Below, piece by piece: positions 1-10,567 of a DNA stretch of 64,000 nucleotides (position 1 is its first letter; every line of letters starts with the position of its first letter). Both the position numbers and the translations under genes were made by a program. Origin of the DNA: Corylus avellana (Eukaryota; Streptophyta; Magnoliopsida; Fagales; Betulaceae); assembly GCF_901000735.1 (NCBI RefSeq), contig NC_081547.1:10523156-10587155 (forward strand), given 5' to 3'. The notes under the pieces were generated by a model. The model did not search any database. It was not told the origin of the DNA and saw only the letters and a list, made by a program, of their open reading frames with translations.

Positions 1-335
1 CATCATCATTAACTGCAGGCTCATCAAATGAAACAAGGTACAACTCAATAACCGGTACCCCTTTATATGCAGTAACCATTTCCAAGACATTATGATCTGA
101 TGAAATTAATTTCAAACCACCTTGAAAAGTACAACCTGGTTCTAAGTAATACACAAGATCCCCTAACTTGTATCCATATTTCTTTACTATACCTTCAATC
201 TCAAAAAATGACAACTTGTCCTCCTCATACGTCTCATCATGCACATCTACATCACCCCCCACATATGTGCACGTAAACCACCTATTAATCTTACCACCGT
301 AATGCACCTCAAACACAAGCTCTCGTATAGTTATC
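1..335 (-). CDS. PB1-like domain exon, MULE-transposase-associated (partial)
   Basis: Read on the minus strand from 335 down to 1, one frame is open throughout and runs off the window. It begins ITIRELVFEVHYGGKINRW and continues with FTCTYVGGDVDVHDE, FFEIEGIVKKYGYK and LVYYLEPGC. The pattern of a hydrophobic strand, HYGG, Y(V)GG and an acidic stretch, followed by LVYYLEPG and a final ELYLVSFDEP, matches the PB1-like N-terminal domain that plant genomes carry fused to or beside Mutator-type transposases. The exon starts directly after a pyrimidine-rich acceptor ending TTTAG at 336-340, so an upstream exon with the start codon is expected at higher coordinates but was not identified. There is no in-frame ATG near the 5' edge. 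Downstream domains (MULE transposase, SWIM zinc finger) would lie outside the window. Whether the gene is live or decayed cannot be judged. Confidence 0.65.
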
Positions 336-2094
336 CTAAACAATAAAAGGATTAAAGAAAATTAACAACTCAATAAAATATATAAAAAAAAAAAAAAATT
401 CGAGCTTACGTAAATATCAACTAGTATTAAGTACAATTTAACTTTAACTAATTAATTAAAGTCATTTCACAGGAAAAATAAAAATAATAATTTACATTAA
501 ATTGTACAATGCATGTAATCTAGAGTAAGGGAACATCTCGGAAACAAATGTAGACAATATATGGTCATTAATTATGTACACCCAATTATAAAGGCACATG
601 CAGCTTTATATGATCATATGAGTATTTTATATAACATTATTTTATATGGCCATGTCACCCATTGCGGATGGAGGTTGGAAATAGTGATGGGGTATAGCGT
701 TACTCGACACTATAAATTAATTATTGTGATTCTATATGTGAGATAAAAAAAATAAATCAAGAATATATTTTTACATTACTAGAGTAAAAATGAATTAAGT
801 GCTACACATATTGTTTTCCAAGATAACTTTTTTTATGTTACGAAATGACCACACAATTTTGTAACTTTAATTGATTTTTTTTCAATAAATGAATATGAAA
901 GTTTCCCTTAAAAAAAAAAAAAAAAAATTATTATCATTCTTGTCAACTTGACATTCTCAAACACTTGCAGCATTCAAGTAGCAACAAAATATCATGAAAG
1001 TGAGGCATATTCATAGCATATTCGTATTTCTCTCCTCTCCCATGCATGCATGATGCATATAATTAAGGAGAGATAAAATGAAAAGAAAAACAAAAAAGGA
1101 AAAGATAAAGAAGAGAAGAAAATGGTAATATTTGAATATTCAAACACTAATATCAAAAGGGAGAAAAACGTATATATTTGGATATCCCTTTTGGAGCTAG
1201 TCAAGCATGGCCGGAGGATGCAACTAATTCGTCAACATTTGTGTTTTTTAATGACATTTTCACTTTCTTTCTTTTTAACTTATTTCAACATTGTTTCGAA
1301 AGTGTGGTTCCCATCATTTTTTATAAGAAAAAAAAAAAAAAGCATTTTAGGTCCGAATTTTACTGGTAGAACAACAACCATCCGACATCTAACAATTTTT
1401 TTCGTGCCAAAATAAATACAACTTCTAAGGTTCTTTGTTAATGTCTACTTTCTACTGGAGTTCATTTAAGATTTTGCAAGCCAAAGATGCGTTTTTAAAT
1501 AAAATTGTTGAAAGTTCCTCATTTGGGAGTGCATTTTAAATAAAATGGTGGTCTGTAGCATAGAAAAATCAAAATTTGACACCCAAGCCGTAGGTTGAAA
1601 GAAGTAGGGTGGGTGCTCTACATTTGAACAATTTGATTTCTTTTTTGTTAATTTTTGGTCACCTTATGATGTATTGCTTGTCATGGTTTCTTCAGATTTT
1701 TCTTTCATTTCCTTTACAGCAGACAACAAAGGGGACCACAGATGGCATGCATTACAGCAGGGGGACCACAGAAAAAAGCGAAGGCAGAATGCAAAAAAAC
1801 AAACCATACAGCCAACCCATCCGACAATAAGCAGACAACAAACCCATAAACCAATAACTTCAAATATTATACCAAAATAAAAATATACAAAACAACGGTC
1901 TGCAGCTAAGGAAAAAACTATACAAACAAAAATCTTCTAAACATAGGGACCCATATCACTTTCGGACACTATAAAGCAAATTTTCCTTCACAATAAATCA
2001 GAACATCAATACATCTACACACGACCAAAACCTTTCTCCACAAACCTTAAAAAATAGGAACAACTCAGTTGGGAAATTAGTGGGCTACTTTCAG
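336..2094. other. AT-rich intergenic DNA
   Basis: Apart from the probable intron upstream of the PB1-like exon, nothing convincing is seen. There are homopolymer A runs at about 387-398 and 910-927, and open frames near 1122-1415 and 1609-1880 whose composition follows the local A/T and C-rich bias rather than any protein family. Confidence 0.5.
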
Positions 2095-2336
2095 TGGCCG
2101 ATCGGCTGCGTGGGGGAGACGATCGAAGCAGAAGGGACGGGACTGTACAGCTTGGCTGCGTGTGAAGGAGACGTTCGGAGCAGACGGGTGGGCTGTGTGT
2201 GAAGGAGATGTTCTGAGCAGCGGGACGGGACCGTGCGGCTCGGCTGCGTGTGAAGGAGAAGACGGGACGGCACAGTGCGGCTGGGCTGCGTGTGAAGGAG
2301 AAGAGGGGACGGCGTGCGGCTGGGCTGCGTGAAGGG
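2095..2336. repeat. GC-rich degenerate minisatellite
   Basis: The core GGCTGCGTGTGAAGGAGA or a close variant recurs at about 2104, 2154, 2191, 2242, 2284 and 2323. Spacing is irregular (37-51 bp), and GGGACGG/GAGCAG segments lie between the cores. The block is far richer in G+C than its surroundings. Two overlapping minus-strand frames of 126 and 132 residues are by-products of the repeat (His-Thr-Gln-Pro-Ser repeats) and are not called as genes. Confidence 0.7.
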
Positions 2337-2387
2337 TCTCGATCGGTGGAGATGGGAATTGGAAGAAAGGGACTTAAAGTATACCCT

Positions 2388-2640
2388 AAGCAAAACAACG
2401 CCGTTTTGCACATTCTTTATATATATATATATATATATATAAGGGCATTGTAGTAACATCACTCCATCCAAACGACGCCGTTTTGTGTTTTTCGTCCAGA
2501 CTGAAGGTGTTGACTAACGGAGTGGCCAAAATGCAAAAGTTTGGTAGTTTGGGGGGCTACTTTATGACTTTTGGAACATTAGGGGGCTAAATCGCAAATG
2601 GCTGGTAGTTTGGGGGGCTTTTTTATATTTTTCCCTTTAT
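2388..2640. repeat. Short direct repeats beside the minisatellite
   Basis: AACGACGCCGTTTTG occurs at about 2471 and, with one change, at about 2394, on either side of a (TA)n run at 2419-2442. The 16-mer TGGTAGTTTGGGGGGC occurs at 2542-2557 and 2603-2618, 61 bp apart. The minisatellite and these repeats probably belong to one undescribed or decayed mobile element, but no termini were found. Confidence 0.4.
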
Positions 2641-5600
2641 ATAATTAAAATAAACGAAACTTAAAAATCAAATTTAAACAAAGACAACTCAAATTAATAC
2701 TATCAAATAAAAGAATAAATACAATAAATTGGGCTTAAATCAAATCAAATACAATTACAAACCAAATTAATTTACAATATATATATATATATATCTGTGT
2801 GTGTGTAAATATTAATAAATATATACGAGTTGAGCTAAACAAACGAGTATAGCCTTATACGAGCTTGTTCACGAACATTAATCGAGTCAAGCCGAATTTA
2901 CACGAGTTTGTATAGTTTAATAATTAAGCTTAATTTCAATCACAAACTGTTTGTTTAATAACCAAGTCAATCTCAATTTGAGCTTATTCGAGCCGAGCTT
3001 GAGTTTGTTCACGAATAGCCTTGGTCATCTAACAGCTTTATACACAATTACCCAAATCCCCAAAACATAAAACTAAGTTTTAGACATCGAATGAGCCATT
3101 TATAAAACCTAACATAGTCAAACAAGATTGTATCAAATTCTACAAAACTTTAGTAAAACATCACTTGGTTTTTATTTTTAGGAATAAAAAGTTGTTCATT
3201 CCTTCTTTCCATTGGGGCCAATTACATACCATATTTTTTTTTCTAAAAAAAAAAAAAAAAAAAAAAAGAAATTATAGAAGGATGTGACTTGTGCGTGTAA
3301 CTTAGAAAAAAATGGCTATGCAAGTACACCTTAAAGGTCCATTAGTCAATGGGTAATAGGTCTGTGGTACGCAAACCTTTATTATTGAAAACTATATAAA
3401 AGTAAAGTAACACACGCGTTGTGCTAATATAAGATTGTTGCAAAGGATTGAATGGACATTGAAGCTTGGTGGGGTATGTGTGTTATATGTGGCATTGTCT
3501 AGATGGTTAGATAAGTACTTGGATGATGATTTTGTACAATGTGATTTAAACAATTTCAATTTCACAACAGCTTTTACTTTTGTCATGAATAACTAGAGCA
3601 TTTAATTGGTGCATGTAAGCACATAGGGCAACTTTTTTTTAAGGGTGGGCAAGAGAGCTTAAGATATATGCTGTATAGGAAAATTGAGCAAGGTCAGCGG
3701 GGGAGTTTGCCCCCTCTCACCTTCTTCTGGCTCCGCCCTTGTCTTCAACAAAAGGTATCCCTTTGTGTACACCTAGTGCTATTCCATCCATGCGCTCTCT
3801 GCATTTGTGAAGATTTAAAGAAAGATTTTTGTTCAAGAGCCAAGGAATATAAGTTCTTTAACTTTGGGTTAAAAAGTTTGAAGCTTTTGTTGGTTTATTG
3901 TGAATGGAGCGTTAAGGATTGAAGAATGGAAATTGGAGTTGTATGTGTTTGTGTGCGAGTGAGTATATTTGTTGAGTGTTTCTGTCGATTTGAGAAAATT
4001 GAGAGAAATGTTTTTGGAAGTTTAAACGTCAAAATGAGCTATTATGAGTAGTAGATGGTGTTTTAATGTTGTTGCTATGTTGTTTTGGTGTTGACGGTTG
4101 TGAACGACGTAAAAGTGTGAGAAAAATCATGTTCTTACTCATGGGTGTCACAAAAGACAATGAACACTGTCTTTGATCAATTGAAGCTAGTTTTGATCGA
4201 TCAAAGTCAAAACAAAAAGATTCGATCATAAGCACGATTGAAATGTATTCATGTTTCACCTCATTTCTATCACCTTCTACAAAATAGGTGGAAAAATCTG
4301 GCCCATAAGATATTTCTTTTATGAGAGCCCCTACTATCCAAAATTGTTGTAAACTGTAAACCCATTATTTTACAACATGGAATAAGAGCTTCACACGTCA
4401 ACTTATAACACCAAATAAAATAAACATGAAAACACAAGATAATAACACCACATAGTGATTTATTTTTTCTATGACCTTTCCTCTCACAGCAATGAAACCC
4501 ATTTTTACTCTCTATTCCTCAACGATTTGTTTGGATGCCGAGAAAATTCTTGGGAGTGTGTAAGAGAAAATTTTGAAGATTTGGATTCTAGCCTTTCCTC
4601 TTTGACCAACCCAACGTCCCCGCCTATCTTATTAGCCTCCATCACTACGACCGTCCCCTCCTGTCCTCTTAAGCCCATTGACCCAATTCATATTTTGCAT
4701 ATGAATTGAGGATCAAAAGGCCAAACAAAGCAAACAAACTAGGAAGAATAACTAAGAAAAGGGGTATTGAGAATATTTACGATAAATCACGCTTGAGCTC
4801 TTGTTTATAGCCAAGCTCATGGAAACGGGCATGCCCTGAATCCACCAAGATGGCACCGTTTTCACCACCGGAAAACCATCTTCTTAGAGCAGAGACAAAG
4901 GTATAGAATTTCTATAGAAAGAAAGAGAAGAAAAAGATTGTGTTTCGATATTTCAACCAAATAGCCAATCCCTTTCTCTCCCTTATTAGTTTCTCTCTCT
5001 CTCTGAATCTAATGGGCCTTATTTCTTATGTACTGATAATAGCGATTTCAAAGAAGCAGTCTCATCTGTGTGTACACTAATAATAGCCATGGATTTTCTT
5101 GGTAATCAAACGAGTGACAAAAAGAGAGTGAAAATGGTTTACTTGCAGTGGGAGGAAAGTAGGAAGAGGAATTCACGAGTAAATGAAAATTTATTGTTAA
5201 GATTTAGTGTTTTCAAGTTCATTCTATTCAGTGTTTTTAGGTAATGTGTCAAACTCTTATTAGATGACGTAAAAGATTGAATTTACACTAAAGCCTAATA
5301 AAAGTTATTCTCTTCTTTCATAAGTCTTTTACTTCTCCTCAATTCAAATTCACTAGTATGTTGGTCCTTATCAATATTACTAGGAGTACAAACAATATCT
5401 TCTATTTTTTTTTTTTCTTTCTGAAATTCAGACTTAATCAAATTTTCAAAAGATTCAACATCTCTAGATTCATATGTATCATTTGAATCTAAGTAACCAA
5501 AAAAAAAAAGAATGTGTCATGCTATTATGAGAATAACCAATAAAATGTTATGTGAATAAAGTGAGATAGATTGTTAAGTTTTGAGGGAATCTCGACCTTT

Positions 5601-5920
5601 AGATTCGTAAAGGGAACCTATACCTGTTGACTAACACAATGTTTAAAGATAATTTTCTACATACTTTTTCATTATATCATTGCACTTAAATAAAAAATAT
5701 TACAGCCAGTAGAAGAAGAAATAAAAATAATCAAATAATGCTCATGGGTTTGTTCTTGATCCGTTCATGATCTCCATCAAATAATGCTCATGTGGGTTTG
5801 TTTTTCACGTAGATTCAATCTTCTAGGTATTTCAAACGGCATCAACGCCGTCAAGTCACTTGGTAATTTTTTTGACTCACTTGTGCTGTTAGTTTAAAAC
5901 AGTGTAGTTTTAGACTAATA
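2641..5920. other. Intergenic DNA with repeat-like remnants
   Basis: No gene was recognised. A (TA)n run lies at 2778-2794. The stretch 2825-3030 has repeated GAGCTTGTTCACGAAC-like phrases typical of decayed DNA transposons. The phrase CTTCTGGCTCCGCCCTTG near 3725-3742 resembles, in reverse, the end of a common non-autonomous plant transposon. Short open frames at 3668-3922, 4029-4259 and 4455-4709 have no family features. Confidence 0.45.
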
Positions 5921-5956
5921 GCATCTATGCAATAGTTTTCACTACTGCATAGATGC
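5921..5956. repeat. Short near-perfect hairpin beside the Pack-MULE left end
   Basis: GCATCTATGCAATAG and ACTACTGCATAGATGC form 15-bp inverted arms with one or two mismatches around a short TTTTC loop. The hairpin ends three bases before the left terminal repeat of the RPI-carrying element. Confidence 0.6.
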
Positions 5957-6141
5957 CGAATCCAGCTTACATGCTGTAGTTAAAATAATAGTTTAACCAA
6001 CGACCTAGATTCAATATCAACAAGTCTAAAAAGTTATTGACTTTTAAAAGAATTTATTGATCATGTTTTTTAACCATGGTTCAAAATAATTCATCCCTCT
6101 CTTTCCATTTTCTCTCTCCCATCGGTTTCCCCATTAGACTC

Positions 6142-6185
<44 letters not shown>

Positions 6186-6192
6186 TATTTTA

Positions 6193-6398
6193 TAACCGTG
6201 GAACCGGTGCCGAGGCCGAGCACCATGCCAAACTAGACGTACTCAAGAGCCTTGTAGGCTGCAAACTTCTTGAGCTCGTCCTGGGTTAGAATAACCAAAG
6301 ACAGAGAGGTAGGAGATGACGAGGAAGGCACCAGAATCCCCTTCCATGGGAGCTACAGATTTCTCTGACCCAACAAAATGGGGATAAGGAATCCCTTG
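6193..6398 (-). pseudogene. Ribose-5-phosphate isomerase N-terminal fragment (captured)
   Basis: Read on the minus strand, one frame gives IPYPHFVGSEKSVAPMEG and an adjoining frame gives VILTQDELKKFAAYKALEYV, followed after an in-frame stop by GMVLGLGTGST. The LTQDELKKxAAYKAxEYVxSGMVLGLGTGSTA block is the phosphate-binding N-terminus of plant ribose-5-phosphate isomerase (RPI), which interconverts ribose-5-phosphate and ribulose-5-phosphate in the pentose phosphate pathway. Homology stops at the glycine-rich GTGST loop and the following sequence is a (TA)n repeat. A frameshift near SYLSV and the stop after EYV mean no enzyme can be made. The fragment lies within long inverted termini, so capture by a transposon is the best explanation. 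A near-identical copy is at 11590-11795. Confidence 0.75.
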
Positions 6399-6850
6399 AA
6401 TGTCTTTACCCAAAGAAAAACAAAAAAACAAAATCTGGGATTGGGATTTTAGACTATTCAAGTCCAAACAAAACTTTCATTGTTCTCTTCTATAAAGGAA
6501 ACCCAAGAACCTGAATGGGTTGGAAAGGTTCAATAGGAAAAAAAATACAAAAAGATATGGGTTATATGAGTTTAGTCCGTATATATATATAAGAATAACG
6601 ACGAAGACGAAGAGAGAGTGAGAGGAAGATGGGGTTTACTGAGGAGGAGCACCACCAAACTTTCCATCCCTGGGAAGAAAATATTTCAGCTATGGGTTTT
6701 GCCCTGTTGCTATTTCTCCCACTTATTTTATTTCAGCTTTTTCTTTTATGGCGGTCTAAGAAATAAAAGATTGTGGATTTGAAAGAGATAGAGAGTTTTA
6801 GAGAGGGAAGACAAACATATGGGAGAGGGAAAATGAAGAAGAAGGATGTG

Positions 6851-6958
6851 GTTTTTTATTTTTTTTGACATGTTCCCACAAGAGAGGGGAGAGGGGGATT
6901 CAAGCTAATGACCTCCGTTTCATTAGGCGTGGTCCCAGCCAATTGAGCTACCTGTTGG
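6851..6958 (-). mobile_element. tRNA-derived SINE
   Basis: On the minus strand the sequence has a Pol III A box (TAGCTCAATTGG, plus-strand 6939-6950) and a B box (GCTTGAATCCC, 6895-6905) about 35 bp apart, followed by a C-rich stretch, ACATGTC and an A-rich tail. The 5' part resembles a tRNA through GGTAGCTCAATTGGCTGGGA. This is a short tRNA-related SINE nested inside the RPI-carrying element, not a tRNA gene: the acceptor stem and anticodon arm do not fold properly. A second copy is at 12437-12552. Confidence 0.65.
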
Positions 6959-7116
6959 AATATGGAGGCGTGGATTTTGAACCATGGTTAAAAGATATGA
7001 TCAATAAATTCTTTTAAAAGTCAGATAACTTTTTATACTTTTTGAGATTGAATCTATGCCGTTGGTTAAACTACAACATACATCATGTTATTTTAACTAC
7101 AGTATGTAAGCCGGAT

Positions 7117-7817
7117 CCTATCCTATAAGGTAAGTATCTTATCATATATTATATTCTAACATAAGTATCTTAGTCTGACATTAATATCATAAAGTCTGAC
7201 ATTAATATCTACTCCGCATAAATTTTTATTTTCATAACATTCCTCCCCCCTTGAAAAGAAACTTGTCCTCAAGGTCTTAAAAATCTCGTCTTGAGGCAAT
7301 CATACTCTTGAAATCGTATATGCAGATCAGTAACACTTGACAATTATTAAAAACTAACTTAGAGCTCGCGCTAAGCAACGGGTTATATATATAAGTCAAA
7401 AAGTCTTTAAAAGATTATCAACAACAAATTTTATTTTCTTCTCTTAATTAACAAATTAGCTGCCAAAAATGACAAATGTTCATAAGATCATTTTAAACCA
7501 TAGTTTGACTTAATAACATAAACTCACACATCCAATAAATTTAAAAATTCATAAATTTTAGTTCTTATAAATTGAAATGTGTTAAATATTTGTTTCCATA
7601 TATGTAGTTTAAAATGAAATATAAAGGAAAAAAAAAAATCAAAATAAAAACCTAGATTAATCAATTATAGAAAATGATTGATTAATCATTATATTCCAAC
7701 AATGATACCACTTTTTAAAAAAATTGTTTGTGAGGAGAAAGTTCAACTCCTGAATGTTTATTATATTCCAACAATAATACCACTGACAAAAATAAAGAAG
7801 TGTTCTAAAATAAATGA
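7117..7817. other. AT-rich spacer
   Basis: No gene is seen. The stretch recurs almost unchanged at about 12722-13422 within the large duplication. TTATATTCCAACAATGATACCACT is followed about 75 bp later by TTATATTCCAACAATAATACCACT, a short internal direct repeat. Confidence 0.5.
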
Positions 7818-7830
7818 GCATGTTGGTATC

Positions 7831-8178
7831 TTTTTTTTTTTGAATTGGTATTCCCTGCTTTCATTCATCCAAAAAACTTACTCAATGCTTACAATCTCAT
7901 GAATACAATAGGGAATTTCCCCACTCCACATGTGGTTCTCATCAAAGGCTAAAGCCATACGAGCTAACCTATGCGCAGCTGTATTAGCAGCGCGTTTCAC
8001 ATGTAGGACCTCCCAGCTGTGCACCCCATGTAGAAGAGTCTTTGTCTCATTAATACAATGCCCATAGCTGCTCCAGCAACTTCCTTCTTTCTGAATAGCT
8101 TGTACCACCTCCAGTGAATCCCCTTCCAGAATGACTTTCGTAATCTCTAGCACCTTGCACATGTTTGCTGCACACCAA
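7831..8178 (-). mobile_element. 5'-truncated LINE: RNase H C-terminal half
   Basis: Minus-strand translation gives CAANMCKVLEITKVILEGD, then a WEVLHVKRAANTAAHRLA segment: the C-terminal half of the plant L1-type RNase H domain (RVT_3), with the LEGDS and N-AAH motifs. A poly(T) run at 7831-7841 is the inverted poly(A) tail. The insert is bounded by GCATGTTGGTATC (7818-7830) and GCATGTTGATATC (8179-8191), a 13-bp target-site duplication with one mismatch, so the truncation boundary is exact. The 115-residue open frame covering it borrows its first residues from flanking DNA and is not a gene. The same insertion, with the same target duplication, is present in the second copy at 13436-13783, so it predates the duplication or haplotype split. 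Confidence 0.85.
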
Positions 8179-8191
8179 GCATGTTGATATC

Positions 8192-9058
8192 TGATTACAA
8201 TTATGTTTACTAATTTTGTAAACAAAAGAATATTGGTAGTTTAATTTTTCTTTTAAAAAAGAAAGAGATAAAAAACAGTGGCAGAAATATTGGAATACCC
8301 AAAAACAAAAATACACAACAAAAGTCAATTAAATTTACAAAAGAAAATTTGTAACTTGTATTAAATAAAATGAATAAAATTTGAATGAAAAATAATATAT
8401 AAATTAGAATAGAAATTAAGGACAAAAAAAAAATGTAAACAAATGAAAAATACTAATATAATAAAAAAGAACTCTTTTTTCTATATTTTTCTCAATTCCA
8501 ATGAAATCGACAAATATTAGAAAAGGTTTTGTCAAATAGATTTTTTTTTTTTTTTTCAACCATCCTTCACTTATATAAAATTAAATGAAACTAATTTTAA
8601 GATATAGGAAAACAAAGACAAAAAAATAATAATAATAATCTACAATTGGAATATTGAGTGTGAAATATATTGAAAAAAATTGAGTTTCTACGAAAAGAAA
8701 CTCTCACTATTATTCCCTGAATTCAATGTAAAATTTACAAAAGAAAAGTAACTATTTGAATAAAAAATAATATATAAGTTAGGAAGAAAAAAAATAAGGG
8801 TCAAAAAAAAAAAATGGAAGAGCATAAGCATCGGAAATAAAGATAAAAAAAAATGAAAAAAAAATGAAAATATTAATATAATTAAAAATAACTAATCTAG
8901 CAAAAAAAAAAAAAAAAAAACTGTCATATCATTTTTCATTGAGAAACAATGATTGGAAAATTGAAAAGAAATGTTATAGGAAAAAAAATAATGAAAGTAA
9001 ATTACTATAGTATAATTCTTCATTAAGTAAAAAAGAATAGAAATTCTCTCTCCCTCTC
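8192..9058. other. Very AT-rich spacer
   Basis: Long A and T runs and short direct repeats, with no coding potential. Repeated almost exactly at about 13797-14670. It ends in a CT-rich run before the CACGTG repeat block. Confidence 0.5.
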
Positions 9059-9800
9059 TCTCTTGAGATATAAACATAAAGTAAGTGAAGATGAAAATAG
9101 AGAATTTGAAAAGCTTTTGTTTTCTTCATTTAGACAATTCAATGCATTACAAATAAAACCATTATGTTTTAATTTTCTCACTAAAGGGCTAACATTTAAA
9201 ACGCCACGTGTCGCAATTCTAGGCAAGAGAATTGTAAACCTTTTGTTTTCTTCATTAAGACAATTAAATATATTACAAATAAAACCTATAGGTTTTAATT
9301 GTCTCACATTGAGATATAAACATAAATTAAGAGAAGATGAAAAGAAAATTATATAAAGAGAGAGAAAGAGAGAATTTGAAAACCTTTTGTTTTCTTCATT
9401 TAGACAATTCAATACATTACAAATAAAACGCCTATGTTTTAATTGTCTCATTAAAAGGCTAACGTCTAAAACGCCACGTGTTTCAATTCTAGGTACTTTC
9501 TAATAAGACCGGTTGAGGACACGTGTCGCAATTCTACGCACATTGAGATATAAACATAAAGCAAGAGAAGATGAAAATAGAGAATTTGAAAAGCTTTTAT
9601 TTTCTTCATTTAGACAATTCAATGCATTACAAATAAAACTCTTATATTTAAATTGTCTCACTAAAAGGCTAACATCTAAAACGCAACAATTATAGGCAAG
9701 AGTATTTGTGAACCATTTGTTTTTTTCATTAAGACAACTAAATATTACAAATAAAACCTATACCTTTTAATTTTCTCACATTGAGATATAAATATAAAGT
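9059..9800. repeat. CACGTG-containing repeat block, copy 1
   Basis: Successive related segments share GAGAATTTGAAAA..CTTTTGTTTTCTTCATT, AGACAATTCAATGCATTACAAATAAAAC, TTTTAATTGTCTCACTAAAAGGCTAAC and GCCACGTGTCGCAATTCTAGG. Each is about 130-260 bp. ATTGAGATATAAACATAAA recurs at about 9063, 9308, 9543 and 9780. Open frames of 60-142 residues on both strands follow this periodicity and look like repeat artefacts. Related blocks lie at 14670-15430, 27061-27310 (inverted) and 32041-33100. Confidence 0.75.
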
Positions 9801-9825
9801 AAGAGAAGATGAAAGGTTAATGTTG

Positions 9826-10467
9826 TTAACCCTTTACCACAGATTTGCATTCGACTTTATTGAGGATATCAATCATTTGGAAATCATCTATTCTGCATTG
9901 GTGAAGACTTCCCAAAATGGTGTTGCTTATATCCTAAATCATTATAAATTTATTCAAAATTGTGTCACAATAGTAGTTTTGTCCTATAATACAAAATTGA
10001 ACAAATTGAGTGCAACATCATTTTATCTTCCTTTAAAAATTTTACGGGGTCCAAATTTAAGTGTACGAATACAAATATCCGGGGAATAATAGCTCAAAAT
10101 GATGTCATAGCAAGTAAGTAGATGATATCATTTTAGCTTACCCAAGTTTTTACAGGAGTCAAAATTAAGTCGTTGAATGCATAGACAAGGAGCATAATGT
10201 CTGATAACCTACAAAGGTAAAAAAATAAACAATAGTTAGGCATATGCAAAAGGTAACACATACTCTTAAGTTTCTACCTTTTGAAAAATTTTCTTTTAAG
10301 TTATTCATCTAACCTGTAATGTTACAGCATGATGTCCAAATTGTATTGCACCCACATAAAAATAGAGATGCTGATGATTTGACCAAATCATCAATTCGTC
10401 TGATGAACACGGTTCAAACAAATCATTTGGCTCTAACTGCAAGAAACAAAAATGTAATCTACAATTA
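9826..10467. repeat. Partial unit of the ~1.46-kb array, cut by the gap
   Basis: Matches the first array unit at 15449-16086 almost base for base and stops exactly at the run of N. It contains the minus-strand exon-like segments described for the array. Confidence 0.85.
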
Positions 10468-10567
10468 NNNNNNNNNNNNNNNNNNNNNNNNNNNNNNNNN
10501 NNNNNNNNNNNNNNNNNNNNNNNNNNNNNNNNNNNNNNNNNNNNNNNNNNNNNNNNNNNNNNNNNNN
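10468..10567. other. Assembly gap (100 N)
   Basis: Exactly 100 N, the conventional placeholder for a gap of unknown size. Sequence on the left reappears at 16086, while sequence on the right begins inside a LINE, so the join is suspect. Confidence 0.98.

Larger units (their letters stand above)
5959..7116. mobile_element. Pack-MULE-like DNA transposon carrying an RPI fragment
   Basis: The left terminus (5959-6085) and right terminus (6977-7116) are inverted copies of each other. Both read inward as ATCC(A/G)GCTTACAT..CTGTAGTTAAAATAA, then GTTTAACCAACG, GATTCAAT, GACTTTTAAAAGAATTTATTGATCAT and TTTTAACCATGGTTCAA in order. The right arm has a ~13-bp extra segment. Long inverted termini around a gene fragment, with no transposase, are the signature of a Mutator-like Pack-MULE; this is an inference from known families. 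A 9-bp target duplication could not be identified. Inside are a ribose-5-phosphate isomerase fragment, a (TA)n run at 6144-6182 and a nested SINE. A second copy lies at 11432-12721, with its left terminus cut by LINE DNA. Confidence 0.7.

Noticed and set aside
2015..2471. 126- and 132-residue minus-strand frames
   Set aside because: Low-complexity translation of the GC-rich minisatellite.
6895..6950. tRNA gene on the minus strand
   Set aside because: A and B boxes are present but the acceptor stem does not pair and an A-rich tail follows, so it is a SINE.
9023..9451. 142-residue minus-strand and 97-residue plus-strand frames in the CACGTG repeat
   Set aside because: They are periodic (for example FICN..LNCLNEENK repeated) because the DNA repeats; no family features, and changed in the second copy.
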